A stretch of DNA of 64,000 bases, taken from positions 1 to 64,000 of the forward strand of contig JAEPQK010000003.1 in assembly GCA_017640615.1 (NCBI GenBank). The letters are read 5' to 3'. Under the pieces are notes generated by a model. It was not told the DNA's origin. It did not search any database and saw only the letters and a list, made by a program, of their open reading frames with translations. Positions 1 through 10,211 of the stretch are shown here, one piece after another (the first letter of the stretch is position 1; the number at the start of each line of letters is the position of its first letter). The position numbers and the translations under genes are program-made. This stretch comes from Rhizobiaceae bacterium (GTDB lineage: Bacteria; Pseudomonadota; Alphaproteobacteria; Rhizobiales; Rhizobiaceae).

Positions 1-317
1 CCCGTAGGAGTTTGGGCCGTGTCTCAGTCCCAATGTGGCTGATCATCCTCTCAGACCAGCTATGGATCGTCGCCTTGGTAGGCCATTACCCCACCAACTA
101 GCTAATCCAACGCGGGCTCATCCAACTCCGATAAATCTTTCTCCCGAAGGACGTATACGGTATTAGCCCAAGTTTCCCTGGGTTGTTCCGTAGAGCTAGG
201 TAGATTCCCACGCGTTACTCACCCGTCTGCCGCTCCCACCGAAGTGGGCGCTCGACTTGCATGTGTTAAGCCTGCCGCCAGCGTTCGTTCTGAGCCAGGA
301 TCAAACTCTCAAGTTGA
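1..317 (-). rRNA. rrs: 16S ribosomal RNA, 5' portion (partial)
   Basis: The reverse complement begins with the conserved 16S 5' end (CTTGAGAGTTTGATCCTGGC followed by TCAG and AACGCTGGCGGCAGGC). It runs leftward through the V1-V2 regions to the ACTCCTACGGG block at the window edge, so about the first 320 nt of the molecule are present and the rest lies outside. The exact mature 5' end is set by analogy to other rhizobial 16S genes and could be off by a few bases. Transcription is leftward, away from the rest of the window. Confidence 0.97.
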
Positions 318-515
318 GAAATTTGATTTTGGCTTTCTTGGTCACGCATGAATCGACGAGAACATTCACACCTGACGATGCATCCGAAAATGCATCACAG
401 TGTAACTTTCTCTTGTCGAAACGTGATCCGCCAAAGTCTCTTTTGGATTGAAGGGGCGAACCCCTTCGATCCGCGAGCACTCTGCCGCCCACGTTTCTCT
501 TTCTTCCATATTCAG

Positions 516-528
516 TTGTCAAAGATCA
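516..528 (-). promoter_or_regulatory. boxA-like antitermination element in rrn leader
   Basis: On the minus strand the leader reads TGATCTTTGACAA, close to the E. coli rrn boxA TGCTCTTTAACAA. It lies between the rrn promoter and the 16S 5' end, where NusB/NusE (S10) would load the antitermination complex. This is assigned by similarity and position only. Confidence 0.6.
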
Positions 529-668
529 GACGCCACAAAAGTACGTCTTGGACCGCTCTGCTTTTCGGCTTCGGGCCCGGTCGAGTGTCGCTCACGCGGC
601 TCTCTTGATTTCAGAAACAAGGGCGAAGCGTAGTGCCGCCAGCGGCGTGCCGCCCTCGTTGTGGGGCG

Positions 669-698
669 TATATAGTCGGCGCCTGCTTCGAGTGTCAA
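669..698 (-). promoter_or_regulatory. rRNA operon promoter
   Basis: The minus strand shows a perfect -35 TTGACA (693-698) and a -10 read as CTATAT (17-bp spacer) or TATATA (18-bp spacer) at 669-675. It sits about 350 nt upstream of the 16S 5' end. Most of the non-coding stretch 318-1019 is this promoter, the transcribed 16S leader (with a boxA-like site) and the short 5' flank of the M23 peptidase gene; I see no gene in it. Confidence 0.8.
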
Positions 699-1019
699 CA
701 CCGATTTCGCTCTTTTTTGAATTTTTTGCGACGCTCCCCGAATGCCTCTGTTTGGTGCTCTTTTCACACCTTGAATATGCAATTCGGCGATGACTGGGGT
801 CGCAGCCACATTGGGGCCAATATCCGGCCCTACGGCAGCCATATGCTGGTTTGCTGAGAGGGGGGTCCTCTGGCTTCCGGCGCGCGCGGGCCCCTATGTC
901 CGTCATAACCATAACGTAGCAGGCTAAGCCTGACTTCGTTGACTTGCCTTAATGTGACGGGCAAATGTCGAAGCGCGCATACACCAGAGGTTCATGCAGC
1001 GGAAAGTATCCGGCCGGGG

Positions 1020-2954
1020 ATGAGTGAAATCGACAGAGCAGTAGCCGCCCTCGGCAACGAGCCGCCGGTTTCCGGCGACGGCCGCTCGGGCCCGCCCGAC
1101 CGGCGCGAGGTTTCTGCGCGCTGGCTTTCCGGCACATTTCTCACCGGCATCACATCCAGCGTTCTTATGGGCGCCGCGCTGCTGGCAGCACTCGATGGTC
1201 ACGAGCAGCTCGCGACGCCTCCCGAGATCGCCAGCCTCACCGAAGACGAAGCGTCGGACGCCGAATCCAAGATGGCTCGCGTGGTGCCTGCCCGCACCGT
1301 CAGCCGCGACCGCGACCGCCGGCGCATGGAAGTCTCCACCATAATTTCGACAGGCGACCGCAACCTTGTACGCACGGTGCCCTTCCAGCATGTGAAGATT
1401 GCGCTCGCCGCTGGACACACCACAGCGCGCGATTACCCACCCTTCGATCCGCTTGCCGTTTTCGCCGAGGACGGAGCGGCGCGCACCGCGACGACCGGCC
1501 TTATCTACGGGGCAAAGGTCGAGAGCGAGGTCAGTTTCCGCAGCGTTGAATTCCCAATCGAGACCGCTGCCTTCGACGAAAATAACGAACTCACTGCCGA
1601 CGAGGTTGAGGAGGTCGTGCGCACGACAGGCTCGGTGCTCACCGAAGGCGCGGTGCAAGTCGCGGCTCTTCATTATGTCGACCCCCAGCGCTTCGGTCAG
1701 TCTTCTCTTGCGGTTCAAACGCTCGGCGCCGGCTATGGCGTGCGCATCGTTCCTGAAAACGTCTCGGTCGCGCATAGGCTGGAGACCGATGAAACGGTGA
1801 CCGAGTTCGCCGAGGACATCATCCCATTTCGTTCCGACCGTGAGATCCTCGATGCCTATCTCGACGCCGGCTATGCGGAAGAGGACGTAAAGGGCTGGGT
1901 GCGCTCGCTTTCAACTTTGCTTGGCGGGTCGCGGCTCAAGGCCGGCACGGTTCTGCGCGTCGGTATCGAAACCCGCGGCGACGAGAGCAGCATTGTGCGC
2001 TCCAGCATCTACAATGGCGAAACCCACCTGCTATCGATTGCCGTCGATGATCGCGGCCAGTTTGTTCCGGGCGACGAGCCGGAGCTCAATCCCGAAATCC
2101 TGACCGCATTTGACGATTCGCCACCGGTGCGTGTGCGCGGCGACTTGCCCTCCGTATATGATGGCATCTATCGCGCCGCCTATTCCTACGGCCTGACCAA
2201 AGACATGACGCGTCAGATGATCAAGCTGCTGGCGTCGGATGTCGACTACCAGTCGCGCCTCAACCCCTCCGACCGGATTGAAGTCTTTTTCTCGGACCCG
2301 GAGGAAGATGGAAGCGCCTCGCCCGATTCGGAGCTGCTCTATCTCGCTGCCACCTTCAATGGCACAGCTCGCGCCTTCTACCGTTTTCAGATGGAAGACG
2401 GCACCATCGACTATTTCGATCAGGAAGGCCGCAGCGCGCGCCAGTTCCTGCTGCGCAACCCCGTTCCCAACGGGCAGTTCCGCTCCGGCTTCGGCATGCG
2501 CCGTCACCCGATCCTGGGTTATTCCAAAATGCACACCGGTGTTGACTGGTCCGCTCCGCGCGGAACGCCGATCATCGCCTCCGGCAACGGCGTAGTTGAG
2601 GAAGCCGGCTGGTCCGGCGGCTACGGCCGCCACACGGTGATCCGCCATTCCAACGGCTACAAAACATCGTATAGCCACCAGAGCGGCATCGCCAAAGGCA
2701 TTGCGGAGGGCGGACGTGTCCGGCAGGGCCAGGTCATCGGCTATGTCGGCGCCACGGGCCTCGCCACCGGTTCGCACCTCCACTACGAGCTGATCGTCAA
2801 CGGCACCAAGGTCGATCCAATGCGGGTGCGCCTGCCAACGAGCCGCGTGCTCAAGGATCACGAGATGGAAGCGTTCACCCGCGAACGCGAGCGCATCGAC
2901 GAACTGCTCATCGAAGACAATTCGCCTCCGCTGAAAGTAGCTGCTGCCGGTTAG
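1020..2954 (+). CDS. M23-family peptidoglycan endopeptidase, membrane-anchored
   Basis: The product is 644 residues. An N-terminal hydrophobic segment (about residues 38-60, FLTGITSSVLMGAALLAAL) should anchor it in the inner membrane. The C-terminal LytM/M23 domain carries both zinc motifs: HTGVD (His505, Asp509) and HLHYE (His586, His588). Such enzymes cleave crosslinking peptides of peptidoglycan in the periplasm; the long middle region is likely a LysM/regulatory stalk. The ATG at 1020 is chosen because upstream in-frame starts (TTG at 939) have no Shine-Dalgarno sequence and add unlike sequence; a weak GGAAAG lies 14 nt before it. It is monocistronic, convergent with the next gene and 4 bp from it. 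Confidence 0.9.
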   Translation: MSEIDRAVAALGNEPPVSGDGRSGPPDRREVSARWLSGTFLTGITSSVLMGAALLAALDGHEQLATPPEIASLTEDEASDAESKMARVVPARTVSRDRDRRRMEVSTIISTGDRNLVRTVPFQHVKIALAAGHTTARDYPPFDPLAVFAEDGAARTATTGLIYGAKVESEVSFRSVEFPIETAAFDENNELTADEVEEVVRTTGSVLTEGAVQVAALHYVDPQRFGQSSLAVQTLGAGYGVRIVPENVSVAHRLETDETVTEFAEDIIPFRSDREILDAYLDAGYAEEDVKGWVRSLSTLLGGSRLKAGTVLRVGIETRGDESSIVRSSIYNGETHLLSIAVDDRGQFVPGDEPELNPEILTAFDDSPPVRVRGDLPSVYDGIYRAAYSYGLTKDMTRQMIKLLASDVDYQSRLNPSDRIEVFFSDPEEDGSASPDSELLYLAATFNGTARAFYRFQMEDGTIDYFDQEGRSARQFLLRNPVPNGQFRSGFGMRRHPILGYSKMHTGVDWSAPRGTPIIASGNGVVEEAGWSGGYGRHTVIRHSNGYKTSYSHQSGIAKGIAEGGRVRQGQVIGYVGATGLATGSHLHYELIVNGTKVDPMRVRLPTSRVLKDHEMEAFTRERERIDELLIEDNSPPLKVAAAG

Positions 2955-2958
2955 GCAC

Positions 2959-3735
2959 TCAGAGTTTCGTGGCCAAAACCACGAAATGCGTCAGCGAAAA
3001 GAAGAAACGGCCAGCCGCGGCCAGATCGTGCTGCTCCTGCCGCCAGGCTGCTGCCACGTCGGCGGCGACGAGCTTGTTCTCCACGACATAGCGCTCCATC
3101 AGGAGCATCATCATGTTCGCCAGTCCGTCAGGCCTGAGCACAGAATCGCTGAACGGCACCGCCGTCACGCCCTCGATCTGAAAACCGCAGTCGCGCAGGA
3201 TCGGAGGCAGGACGGCCGGCACGCAACGCTCGACGAGATGCCGATCCCAGGCATCGATCATGGATTGCATGCGTTCCGGTTCGTCGCTGAACCAGGCGAT
3301 CGTGTCGAAATGGATGTCGCCGACAACCAGCCTGCCGCCTGGCTTTAGCACCCGGCGCGCCTCCGCTGCCGCTGCCGGAAGATCCTCAAGATATTCAAAT
3401 ACCTGCAAAGACACGGCTTTGTCAGCGGCGCGATCGCCCAGGGGTATCTCATCCGCCGTGCCGGCAAGCAGCTCGACATTCTCATAGCCGGCGCACTTTT
3501 CCCGCGCAGTTGACAGCATGTCCTCACTCGGATCGACGCCGATCACACGGCCTTCGTCGCCAACAGCTCTGGCAAGCTCCACCGTCAGCAGGCCATTGCC
3601 GCAGCCAATATCGACGATCCGATCTTGTGGCTCGACCCGCAGCGCGTCGAAGGACGCGCGCCGCCTTCGTGAAAAGTCCGCCCCCAGATACGAGTCTTCG
3701 AGCAGCTTCGTGGTTTTGGCATCGAATTTCAGCAT
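2959..3735 (-). CDS. Class I SAM-dependent methyltransferase (UbiE/Methyltransf_11 type)
   Basis: The product is 258 residues. The SAM-binding motif I is VDIGCGNGLLTVELA, followed by an acidic motif II (VIGVDPSED) and the late LKPGGRLVVGD strand, all typical of the Methyltransf_11 family. The substrate cannot be read from sequence. The ATG at 3735 is preceded by GAGGGGAACC, a good ribosome site; a GTG four codons upstream lies within that site and is rejected. It follows the drug exporter gene on the same strand with a 74-bp gap. Confidence 0.88.
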   Translation of the reverse strand: MLKFDAKTTKLLEDSYLGADFSRRRRASFDALRVEPQDRIVDIGCGNGLLTVELARAVGDEGRVIGVDPSEDMLSTAREKCAGYENVELLAGTADEIPLGDRAADKAVSLQVFEYLEDLPAAAAEARRVLKPGGRLVVGDIHFDTIAWFSDEPERMQSMIDAWDRHLVERCVPAVLPPILRDCGFQIEGVTAVPFSDSVLRPDGLANMMMLLMERYVVENKLVAADVAAAWRQEQHDLAAAGRFFFSLTHFVVLATKL

Positions 3736-3809
3736 GGTTCCCCTCACTGAGGCCAGTATGGAGGAACAACCCCGGTATGAAAAACTCTGCGGACCGTTGA
3801 GCGCCTGAA

Positions 3810-5342
3810 CTAAACCGCCTCAGGCTTCTCCCCGCGCTGCCAATGCGGCTGCGTGAACCACGCAATCAGGGCCGCCCCGAAACACATGGCGCTCGACACC
3901 GCCGCCACGGCCTGAAAAGCCCGGTTGGTGGCGGCAACGCGCAGTGTTTCCTCCGCCGCCTCCAGCGTGCCGTCGCCGATCCCGCCGAACTCCATGCCCG
4001 GCAGCCGGTCGCCGCCGACGGCCGAGAACACGATCCCCGCAAGCGCGCCCATTGCAGCGACCGCCATCAGACCCGCCGCGCGCGCAACGGCATTGTTGAT
4101 ACCTGATGCGAGGCCAGTGTCGGCATCTGGCGTTGCCAGCATCACCGCGCTGGAGAGTGGCGAAACCAGCATCGCCATGCCGAGCGCCATGACCGCCGTG
4201 AACGGCACCGTGACCGTCCACAACGACATCAGCGGCATGGTCAGAGCCATCCCCGCAAAGGCAATCGCCACCAGAAAGGCACCGCCCGAAAGCAGGCGCC
4301 GCGGGCCCACCTGATCCGCCAGCCTGCCCGCATAACCGGAGAGGCTAGCAATCGCCACCGACAGCGGCAGCATGGCAAGGCTCGCTTCCCACTCCGCCTT
4401 GTCCCATGCCGAAATGAGCGTCATCGGCAGGAAGAAAAGCACCGCGCTGAACGCGAAGAACAGGATAAGCGTAAAGAGATTAGCGCCCGAAAACGGTGTT
4501 GAGCGAAACAGCTCCAGCTTCACCATGGGCGATGCCGTGCGCTTTTCCCACATCACGAAAGCGACAAGGATGACCACACCGCCAGCGAGCCACAGCCAGG
4601 GCGGCGCAACGCGCGCACCCGCATCAAGGCCGTAGCCAGTCAGACCCCACGCCATAAGCCCGAGCCCGACCGTCGCCAGCACCGCCCCGGGGATATCCAG
4701 CTTGCGCCTCGCCGCAGGTTTGTCCTGCGGAACCCGCCACAAGAGCATTGCCATCGCGATCGCGCCGATCGGCCCGTTGATGGCGAAGATCAGCCGCCAC
4801 ATCCAGTCCTCGCCGAAGGAAAGCAGCATACCGCCGAGAAACGGACCAAACGCCGTCGTCAGCGACGAAAATGCAGCCCATTGCCCTATCGCCCTGCCCC
4901 GCGTCGACGGCGGATAGGATTTCGCGATGATGGCCAGGCTGCCGGGGATCATCAGTGCCGCGCCCACGCCCTGTGCCGCGCGCATCGCAATCAGCGCCTC
5001 TGCATTGGGTGCGACAGCGCAGGCCAGAGACGTGACCACGAAGACGGCGATGCCGACCGCAAAGATATTCCTCACGCCGAAAACATCGCCGGCCGCTCCG
5101 CCCAAAAGCACGAGTGCCGAAAGGAACAGCAGGTACGAGTTGATGATCCACTGCGCGTCAGCGAGCGTTGCGCCAAGATCGGCCCGAATCGCCGGCATGG
5201 CCAGCGAAACCACCGCACCGTCGATGAACCCCATGGACGAAGCGAGAATCGCGGAGATCAGCACGAAACGCCGCGCATGAGCGGGACAGAACGTGGTTTC
5301 GGCCGGCTTTGCGGCCGGGCTCAGGGCGGCACCTTGTTTCAT
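3810..5342 (-). CDS. MFS transporter, DHA2 (EmrB/QacA) family, 14 TM
   Basis: The product is 510 residues. The sequence opens with the DHA2 signature region (helix 1 ASSMGFIDGAVVSLAMPAI and TLADAQWIINSYLL) and continues as 14 predicted membrane helices, the expected size for proton-driven multidrug exporters. No HlyD-type membrane-fusion partner lies nearby, so it probably acts as a single inner-membrane pump. Substrate is unknown. No adjacent regulator is present. Confidence 0.9.
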   Translation of the reverse strand: MKQGAALSPAAKPAETTFCPAHARRFVLISAILASSMGFIDGAVVSLAMPAIRADLGATLADAQWIINSYLLFLSALVLLGGAAGDVFGVRNIFAVGIAVFVVTSLACAVAPNAEALIAMRAAQGVGAALMIPGSLAIIAKSYPPSTRGRAIGQWAAFSSLTTAFGPFLGGMLLSFGEDWMWRLIFAINGPIGAIAMAMLLWRVPQDKPAARRKLDIPGAVLATVGLGLMAWGLTGYGLDAGARVAPPWLWLAGGVVILVAFVMWEKRTASPMVKLELFRSTPFSGANLFTLILFFAFSAVLFFLPMTLISAWDKAEWEASLAMLPLSVAIASLSGYAGRLADQVGPRRLLSGGAFLVAIAFAGMALTMPLMSLWTVTVPFTAVMALGMAMLVSPLSSAVMLATPDADTGLASGINNAVARAAGLMAVAAMGALAGIVFSAVGGDRLPGMEFGGIGDGTLEAAEETLRVAATNRAFQAVAAVSSAMCFGAALIAWFTQPHWQRGEKPEAV

Positions 5343-5450
5343 GCTGCGAAACTACCCCCGAACTGAATCGGGAGTGTGAACGCCCGCGACCGGATAGGTC
5401 TCTATAGCGACTTCAACCGCGCAAATTCGTTGCAGCCGCCTTCCGGCCAC

Positions 5451-6872
5451 TCAATCCAGAAACTCGACCGTCACGCCCTCGCTCACCATCTTTGCGAGCT
5501 CGGTCGCATCCCAGTTGGTCAGCCGCACGCAGCCATGGCTGAACGTCTTGCCGATCTTCGAAGGCTCGGGCGTACCGTGAATGCCGTATGTCGGCTTCGA
5601 CAGCGCGATCCAGATCGACCCGACTGGCCCGTTCGGACCGGGCGGAATGGTCAGCACCTTGTCGTTCTGGCCCTGCTTGAAGTTGATTTTCGGATTGTAG
5701 GTGTATTCGGGATCGAACGCGATCCGCTCCACACTCACCGTTCCGCTCGGCGACGGCGTACCTTCGGAGCCAATCGTTGCCGGATAAGCAGCCATAAGCC
5801 TGCCGCCGGAACCATAAACGCGCACCTGTTTCTGCCGCTTGTCGGCAATGATCCGCGTCACTTCGCCGGAAACCGCTTCGCCGACATTCGCCACTTTGAC
5901 GATTGTGCCCGGCCGGTTGAAATTCACGCCCGGATTGATCGCCTTCAGATAGCGCTCGTCCATATGGAAACGCTCGGCCAGCATCTCCACGACCGAGGTA
6001 AAGGGCAGCCGGTCAAGCCGCGCCTTCTCGCCATAGTCGGCCGGTACCGAAGCCACATAGGGGCCGGCGGCATCTTCAGACGTAATCGTGTAGGTCGTGA
6101 ACGGATCGCCGCCGCTTGCAGCCAGCGCTTCATCCACCGATGCAGGATCATAGGTTCTGAGCGACTGCCCGGTCTTTTCCTTATATGCCTTGATCGCCTT
6201 GTTGACGTTGTCGCCCATGCGTCCGTCGATCACCCCCGGCGAAAGGCCGGCGCGGTCGAGCAGTATCTGGATTTTCGCAACGTCCTCGGTCGCTCCCTTG
6301 CCGAGCAGTGAGGCATCGACGCCCGATTCCGTTGAAGGCGGCGCGGTAACGACATTTCCGTCGTCACCGGGAACCGCTGCAAGCTGTTCGTCCTGTTCCG
6401 GCGGCTGGGTTCCTTGCTCCGGCGCATCGAGCGGCATGCGGTCGACGCGGTTGCGCGGCGCCTCGCCGGGAATGAGCGGCCGTTCGGGAAAGCGCTGTCG
6501 CGCCGTTTCCGGTTCGCGCTCACGTCCTTCGAACGCACCTGCCGGCGGCTCACGCAGCCCAAGATGCACTTCCAGTTCGCGGCGCAGACGCTCCCCGAGC
6601 GGGACGCGTTCGCCGCGAACCTGATCGCGGCCGAGTTCACGGCGGCGCTCCGCCCGGCGTTCAGCCGGCGAAAGATACCGGCGCTCGCCCGGCGGCACGA
6701 CTGCGATCACGCGCCCGGTCTCCCGGTCGAAGATCACTTCGCGGCCATATTGATCGATGTAGCTGTCGGCTTCGCGGTAGCGATTGTCGCCGGACCCGAA
6801 CAACTGCGCGGACGCAACATCCGTGCCGGCAATCAACGCACATGTAGCGGAAATGATCAGAAGTCGGATCAT
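5451..6872 (-). CDS. L,D-transpeptidase (YkuD/ErfK family), secreted
   Basis: The product is 473 residues with a signal peptide (MIRLLIISATCALIAGTDVA). A long Arg/Glu/Pro-rich linker (about residues 30-170) leads to a peptidoglycan-binding-like segment (IQILLDRAGLSPGVIDGRMG), then a LysM-like stretch (MLAERFHMDERYLKAINPG), then the YkuD domain ending in the catalytic motif SHGCVRL with nucleophile Cys448. Such enzymes make 3-3 crosslinks or attach proteins to peptidoglycan. The ATG at 6872 is used because GAGGG lies 5-6 nt upstream; an ATG four codons earlier (6884) is possible. Confidence 0.92.
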   Translation of the reverse strand: MIRLLIISATCALIAGTDVASAQLFGSGDNRYREADSYIDQYGREVIFDRETGRVIAVVPPGERRYLSPAERRAERRRELGRDQVRGERVPLGERLRRELEVHLGLREPPAGAFEGREREPETARQRFPERPLIPGEAPRNRVDRMPLDAPEQGTQPPEQDEQLAAVPGDDGNVVTAPPSTESGVDASLLGKGATEDVAKIQILLDRAGLSPGVIDGRMGDNVNKAIKAYKEKTGQSLRTYDPASVDEALAASGGDPFTTYTITSEDAAGPYVASVPADYGEKARLDRLPFTSVVEMLAERFHMDERYLKAINPGVNFNRPGTIVKVANVGEAVSGEVTRIIADKRQKQVRVYGSGGRLMAAYPATIGSEGTPSPSGTVSVERIAFDPEYTYNPKINFKQGQNDKVLTIPPGPNGPVGSIWIALSKPTYGIHGTPEPSKIGKTFSHGCVRLTNWDATELAKMVSEGVTVEFLD

Positions 6873-7004
6873 GCGTGCCCTCATTCGGTGGATTCCGCGA
6901 GCCGGAACTCGCGAGAATCGCGCCCCTTCATGATCCGCATCGCGCATGAACCGGACATGAAGATGGCACGCGGCGAAAATATCACCCCGCGAACCGGCAT
7001 ATTG

Positions 7005-7364
7005 TCAGTCCAAACCGAGTTCGGCGCGCTTCTTTTTCGGCAGCCCCGAACTTACGATGCGGTGGCTTTCGCGCAGATAGTCCTGCAACGCCTCGTCATC
7101 CATGCTTGTCGTGTCGGTGCGCTGTATCCACTTCATGCCGCGCGAGGCGAGATAGGGCGCGGGACGTAAGCCAGGCTGCTCCTTCAAAATATCGAATGCG
7201 AGATCGGACACCTTGAACGTGACGTTCAGCGTTTCCCCGTCATTCCAGCCACCAACGGCAAACACCTTGCCGGCGACCTTCCAGACATGCGCCCCGCCCC
7301 ATTGCACGACATGAGACGTGTGTGGGAGCGAGGCGCAGAAGCTGTTGTATTCTTCGATATTCAT
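7005..7364 (-). CDS. MmcQ/YjbR family protein
   Basis: The product is 119 residues, the whole length of the YjbR fold (CyaY-like DNA-binding superfamily). It shows the family's HVVQWGGAHVWKVAGKVFAV strand pattern and ends in a KKKR basic tail. Function is unknown; some relatives bind DNA. It lies 35 bp downstream of clpB and may be read through from it, but nothing links it to heat shock apart from position. Confidence 0.85.
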   Translation of the reverse strand: MNIEEYNSFCASLPHTSHVVQWGGAHVWKVAGKVFAVGGWNDGETLNVTFKVSDLAFDILKEQPGLRPAPYLASRGMKWIQRTDTTSMDDEALQDYLRESHRIVSSGLPKKKRAELGLD

Positions 7365-7399
7365 GGCCGCGTCCCTTGTGCGGAGGACACGACCTCAGG

Positions 7400-10018
7400 T
7401 CAAGCAGCCTTGTCGGTTGCCTCGTCGGTCTGCTGACGTTTCGCCTTGAACGTCAGCCGATCCGATCCGGAGGATACCTGCACGGTCGAGCCGTCGAGTA
7501 TGTCACCCTGCAGAATCTTCTCCGCCAGCGGGTCCTGCAGCTCTTTCTGCATCACCCGTTTCAGCGGCCGCGCGCCATAGGCGGGGTCGTAGCCCTTGTC
7601 GCCCAGCCATTTGATCGCGGCATCGTCCAGCGAAAGCACGATCTTGCGATCCTTGAGCAGCTTGCCCAGCCGCTCAAGCTGGATCGAAACGATCTGGCCC
7701 ATATCCTGCTGGCGCAGCCTGTGGAACAGGATCACCTCGTCCACGCGGTTGAGGAACTCCGGCCGGAACGACGCCCGCACCACGCCCATCACCTCGTCGC
7801 GAACCTTGTCGACATCCTCGCCCTCGCCCAGAGAGACGAGGAACTCGGCACCGAGATTCGAGGTCATGATGATCAACGTATTGCGGAAATCGACTGTGCG
7901 GCCCTGACCGTCGGTCAGCCGTCCGTCATCGAGAACCTGCAAGAGCACATTGAAGACATCCGGATGCGCTTTCTCGACCTCGTCGAACAGCACGACCTGA
8001 TAGGGCCGCCGCCGCACCGCTTCGGTCAGCGCACCGCCTTCCTCATAGCCGACATAGCCGGGAGGCGCGCCGATCAGCCGGGCGACCGAGTGCTTTTCCA
8101 TGAACTCCGACATGTCGATGCGAACCATCGCGGCTTCGTCGTCGAACAGGAAGTTCGCGAGCGCTTTCGTAAGCTCCGTCTTGCCGACGCCCGTCGGACC
8201 GAGAAACATGAACGAGCCGATCGGCCGGTTCGGGTCCTGCAGCCCGGCGCGCGCGCGGCGCACCGCCTTGGACACAGCCTGAACAGCTTCACCCTGTCCG
8301 ACGACGCGCTTTGCCAGTTCGTCTTCCATGCGCAGCAGCTTGTCGCGCTCGCCTTCAAGCATCTTGTCAACTGGAATGCCGGTCCAGCGCGAAACGATGT
8401 GCGCGACATGGTCCGGCGTCACGGTCTCTTCGACCATGGAGCCTTTGCCGCCTTCTTCCTGCGCCTCGGCGTCGGCGAGCTTCTTCTCAAGCTCGGGAAT
8501 CTTGCCATAGGCGAGCTCGCCCGCTTTTTGGAATTCGCCCTTGCGCTGCGCGATTGCGAGTTCGTTCCGCGCCTCGTCAAGTTGCCGCTTCAGTTCGGCC
8601 GCGAGACCCAGCTTTTCCTTTTCAGAGGCCCAGGCGGCCGTCAGCGCGGCGGATTCCTCTTCGTAACCCGCAAGCTCCTTCTCGAGCTTCTCCAGCCGGT
8701 CCTTTGAAGCCGCGTCCTTCTCGACCTTCAGTGCCTCGCGCTCGATCTTCAGCTGCATGATGCGCCGGTCGATCTCATCCAGCGCCTCCGGCTTGGAGTC
8801 CACCTGCATTCTCAGGCGCGACGACGCCTCATCGACAAGGTCAATCGCTTTGTCGGGCAGGAAGCGGTCTGTGATGTAGCGGTTGGAAAGCGTGGCCGCC
8901 GAAACGAGCGCGGAATCCGAAATACGCACCTTGTGGTGCTGTTCGTATTTCTCCTTCAAGCCGCGCAGGATCGACACGGTGTCCTCCACCGTCGGCTCGT
9001 CCACGAACACAGGCTGGAAACGGCGCGCAAGGGCGGCGTCTTTCTCCACATGCTTGCGGTATTCATCCAGCGTGGTTGCCCCCACGCAGTGCAGTTCGCC
9101 GCGAGCCAAAGCCGGCTTCAAAAGGTTTGAGGCGTCCATCGCGCCGTCGGCCTTGCCGGCTCCGACAAGCGTGTGCATCTCGTCAATGAACAGGATCACA
9201 CCGCCGCTGGCTGACTGGATTTCCGACAGAACCGCCTTCAGCCGCTCCTCGAACTCACCGCGATATTTCGCACCCGCAATCAGCGCGCCCATGTCGAGCG
9301 CCATCAACTGCTTGTCTTTCAGCGTCTCCGGCACGTCTCCATTGACGATCCTGAGTGCCAGACCTTCCGCGATAGCAGTTTTGCCGACACCGGGTTCGCC
9401 GATCAGCACCGGGTTGTTCTTGGTGCGCCGCGACAAAACCTGGATCGTTCGGCGGATTTCGTCGTCGCGGCCAATCACCGGGTCGAGCTTGCCCGCGCGG
9501 GCGTCTGCCGTCAGATCCCGCGCATATTTCTTCAACGCGTCATAGCCCTGCTCGGCAGAGGCCGAATCGGCGGTGCGGCCCTTGCGCAAATCGTTGATGG
9601 CCTGGTTGAGCGCGGCTGGCGTTACGCCGCCTTTGGACAGAATGTCGGCGGTCTTTGCAGACTTCTCCATCGACAGCGCCTGCAGCAGACGCTCCACGGT
9701 GACAAAGCTGTCACCCGCCTTTTTCGCCACTTCTTCGGCGGTGGCAAACACCTTGGCCAGCGGCTGCGCCAGATAGAGCTGACCATTGCCGCCTTCGACC
9801 TTGGGCATGGCCTCGAGCGCTGCTTCGACGGCAAGCTGCACGTCTTTCGCGCGCCCGCCGGCACGTTCGATTAGCGAAGCGGCGAGGCCTTCCTCGTCGT
9901 CCACCAGAACCTTCAAAAGATGTTCGGGCGTGAACTGCTGATGGCCTTTCGACAGCGCCATCGTCTGCGCGGACTGGATGAACCCCCGGACCCGCTCGGA
10001 GTATTTTTCGATGTTCAT
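7400..10018 (-). CDS. clpB: ATP-dependent disaggregase ClpB
   Basis: The product is 872 residues, the usual ClpB length. Domains in order: Clp N-domain (1-145), AAA-1 with Walker A GEPGVGKT (207-214), a long coiled-coil middle domain (about 400-530) that distinguishes ClpB from ClpA/ClpC, AAA-2 with GPTGVGKT (about 610) and a C-terminal D2-small domain. With DnaK it pulls proteins out of aggregates in the cytosol. A near-consensus sigma-32 promoter lies about 95 nt upstream (10113-10141), so heat induction is expected. Confidence 0.98.
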   Translation of the reverse strand: MNIEKYSERVRGFIQSAQTMALSKGHQQFTPEHLLKVLVDDEEGLAASLIERAGGRAKDVQLAVEAALEAMPKVEGGNGQLYLAQPLAKVFATAEEVAKKAGDSFVTVERLLQALSMEKSAKTADILSKGGVTPAALNQAINDLRKGRTADSASAEQGYDALKKYARDLTADARAGKLDPVIGRDDEIRRTIQVLSRRTKNNPVLIGEPGVGKTAIAEGLALRIVNGDVPETLKDKQLMALDMGALIAGAKYRGEFEERLKAVLSEIQSASGGVILFIDEMHTLVGAGKADGAMDASNLLKPALARGELHCVGATTLDEYRKHVEKDAALARRFQPVFVDEPTVEDTVSILRGLKEKYEQHHKVRISDSALVSAATLSNRYITDRFLPDKAIDLVDEASSRLRMQVDSKPEALDEIDRRIMQLKIEREALKVEKDAASKDRLEKLEKELAGYEEESAALTAAWASEKEKLGLAAELKRQLDEARNELAIAQRKGEFQKAGELAYGKIPELEKKLADAEAQEEGGKGSMVEETVTPDHVAHIVSRWTGIPVDKMLEGERDKLLRMEDELAKRVVGQGEAVQAVSKAVRRARAGLQDPNRPIGSFMFLGPTGVGKTELTKALANFLFDDEAAMVRIDMSEFMEKHSVARLIGAPPGYVGYEEGGALTEAVRRRPYQVVLFDEVEKAHPDVFNVLLQVLDDGRLTDGQGRTVDFRNTLIIMTSNLGAEFLVSLGEGEDVDKVRDEVMGVVRASFRPEFLNRVDEVILFHRLRQQDMGQIVSIQLERLGKLLKDRKIVLSLDDAAIKWLGDKGYDPAYGARPLKRVMQKELQDPLAEKILQGDILDGSTVQVSSGSDRLTFKAKRQQTDEATDKAA

Positions 10019-10112
10019 TTGCGTCTTCCTTCCCTCACCAGCCCTCTCAAGGCACCGGATCAGTTTGTGATGACGGACCCCCTAATGCGCGGCAGGCCCA
10101 ATGTTGCACCGA

Positions 10113-10141
10113 ATATGGGTAGGCCGTGTGATTTGCTCAAG
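10113..10141 (-). promoter_or_regulatory. sigma-32 (RpoH) promoter of clpB
   Basis: On the minus strand CTTGAG (10136-10141), a 17-bp spacer and CCATAT (10113-10118) match the alphaproteobacterial RpoH consensus (CTTG, 17-18 bp, CCATAT-like). The ClpB start codon is about 95 nt downstream. The rpoH gene itself is at 38110. Confidence 0.8.
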
Positions 10142-10157
10142 ATACCGCATGACAAAC

Positions 10158-10187
10158 GAAAAAAGGCGGAGCCGAAGCCCCGCCTTC
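10158..10187 (-). terminator. Rho-independent terminator after the DUF4167 gene
   Basis: On the minus strand a GC-rich stem (AAGGCGGGGC, loop TTCG, GCTCCGCCTT) is followed by TTTTCG. It lies 25 bp past the DUF4167 stop and just upstream of the clpB promoter, separating the two transcription units. Confidence 0.85.
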
Positions 10188-10211
10188 ATTCTGATCGTTG
10201 AGTGTTACGCG

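Noticed and set aside
7322..8707. A 461-codon open frame antisense to clpB
   Set aside because: It spans the mmcQ start and clpB 3' half; no signal of its own.
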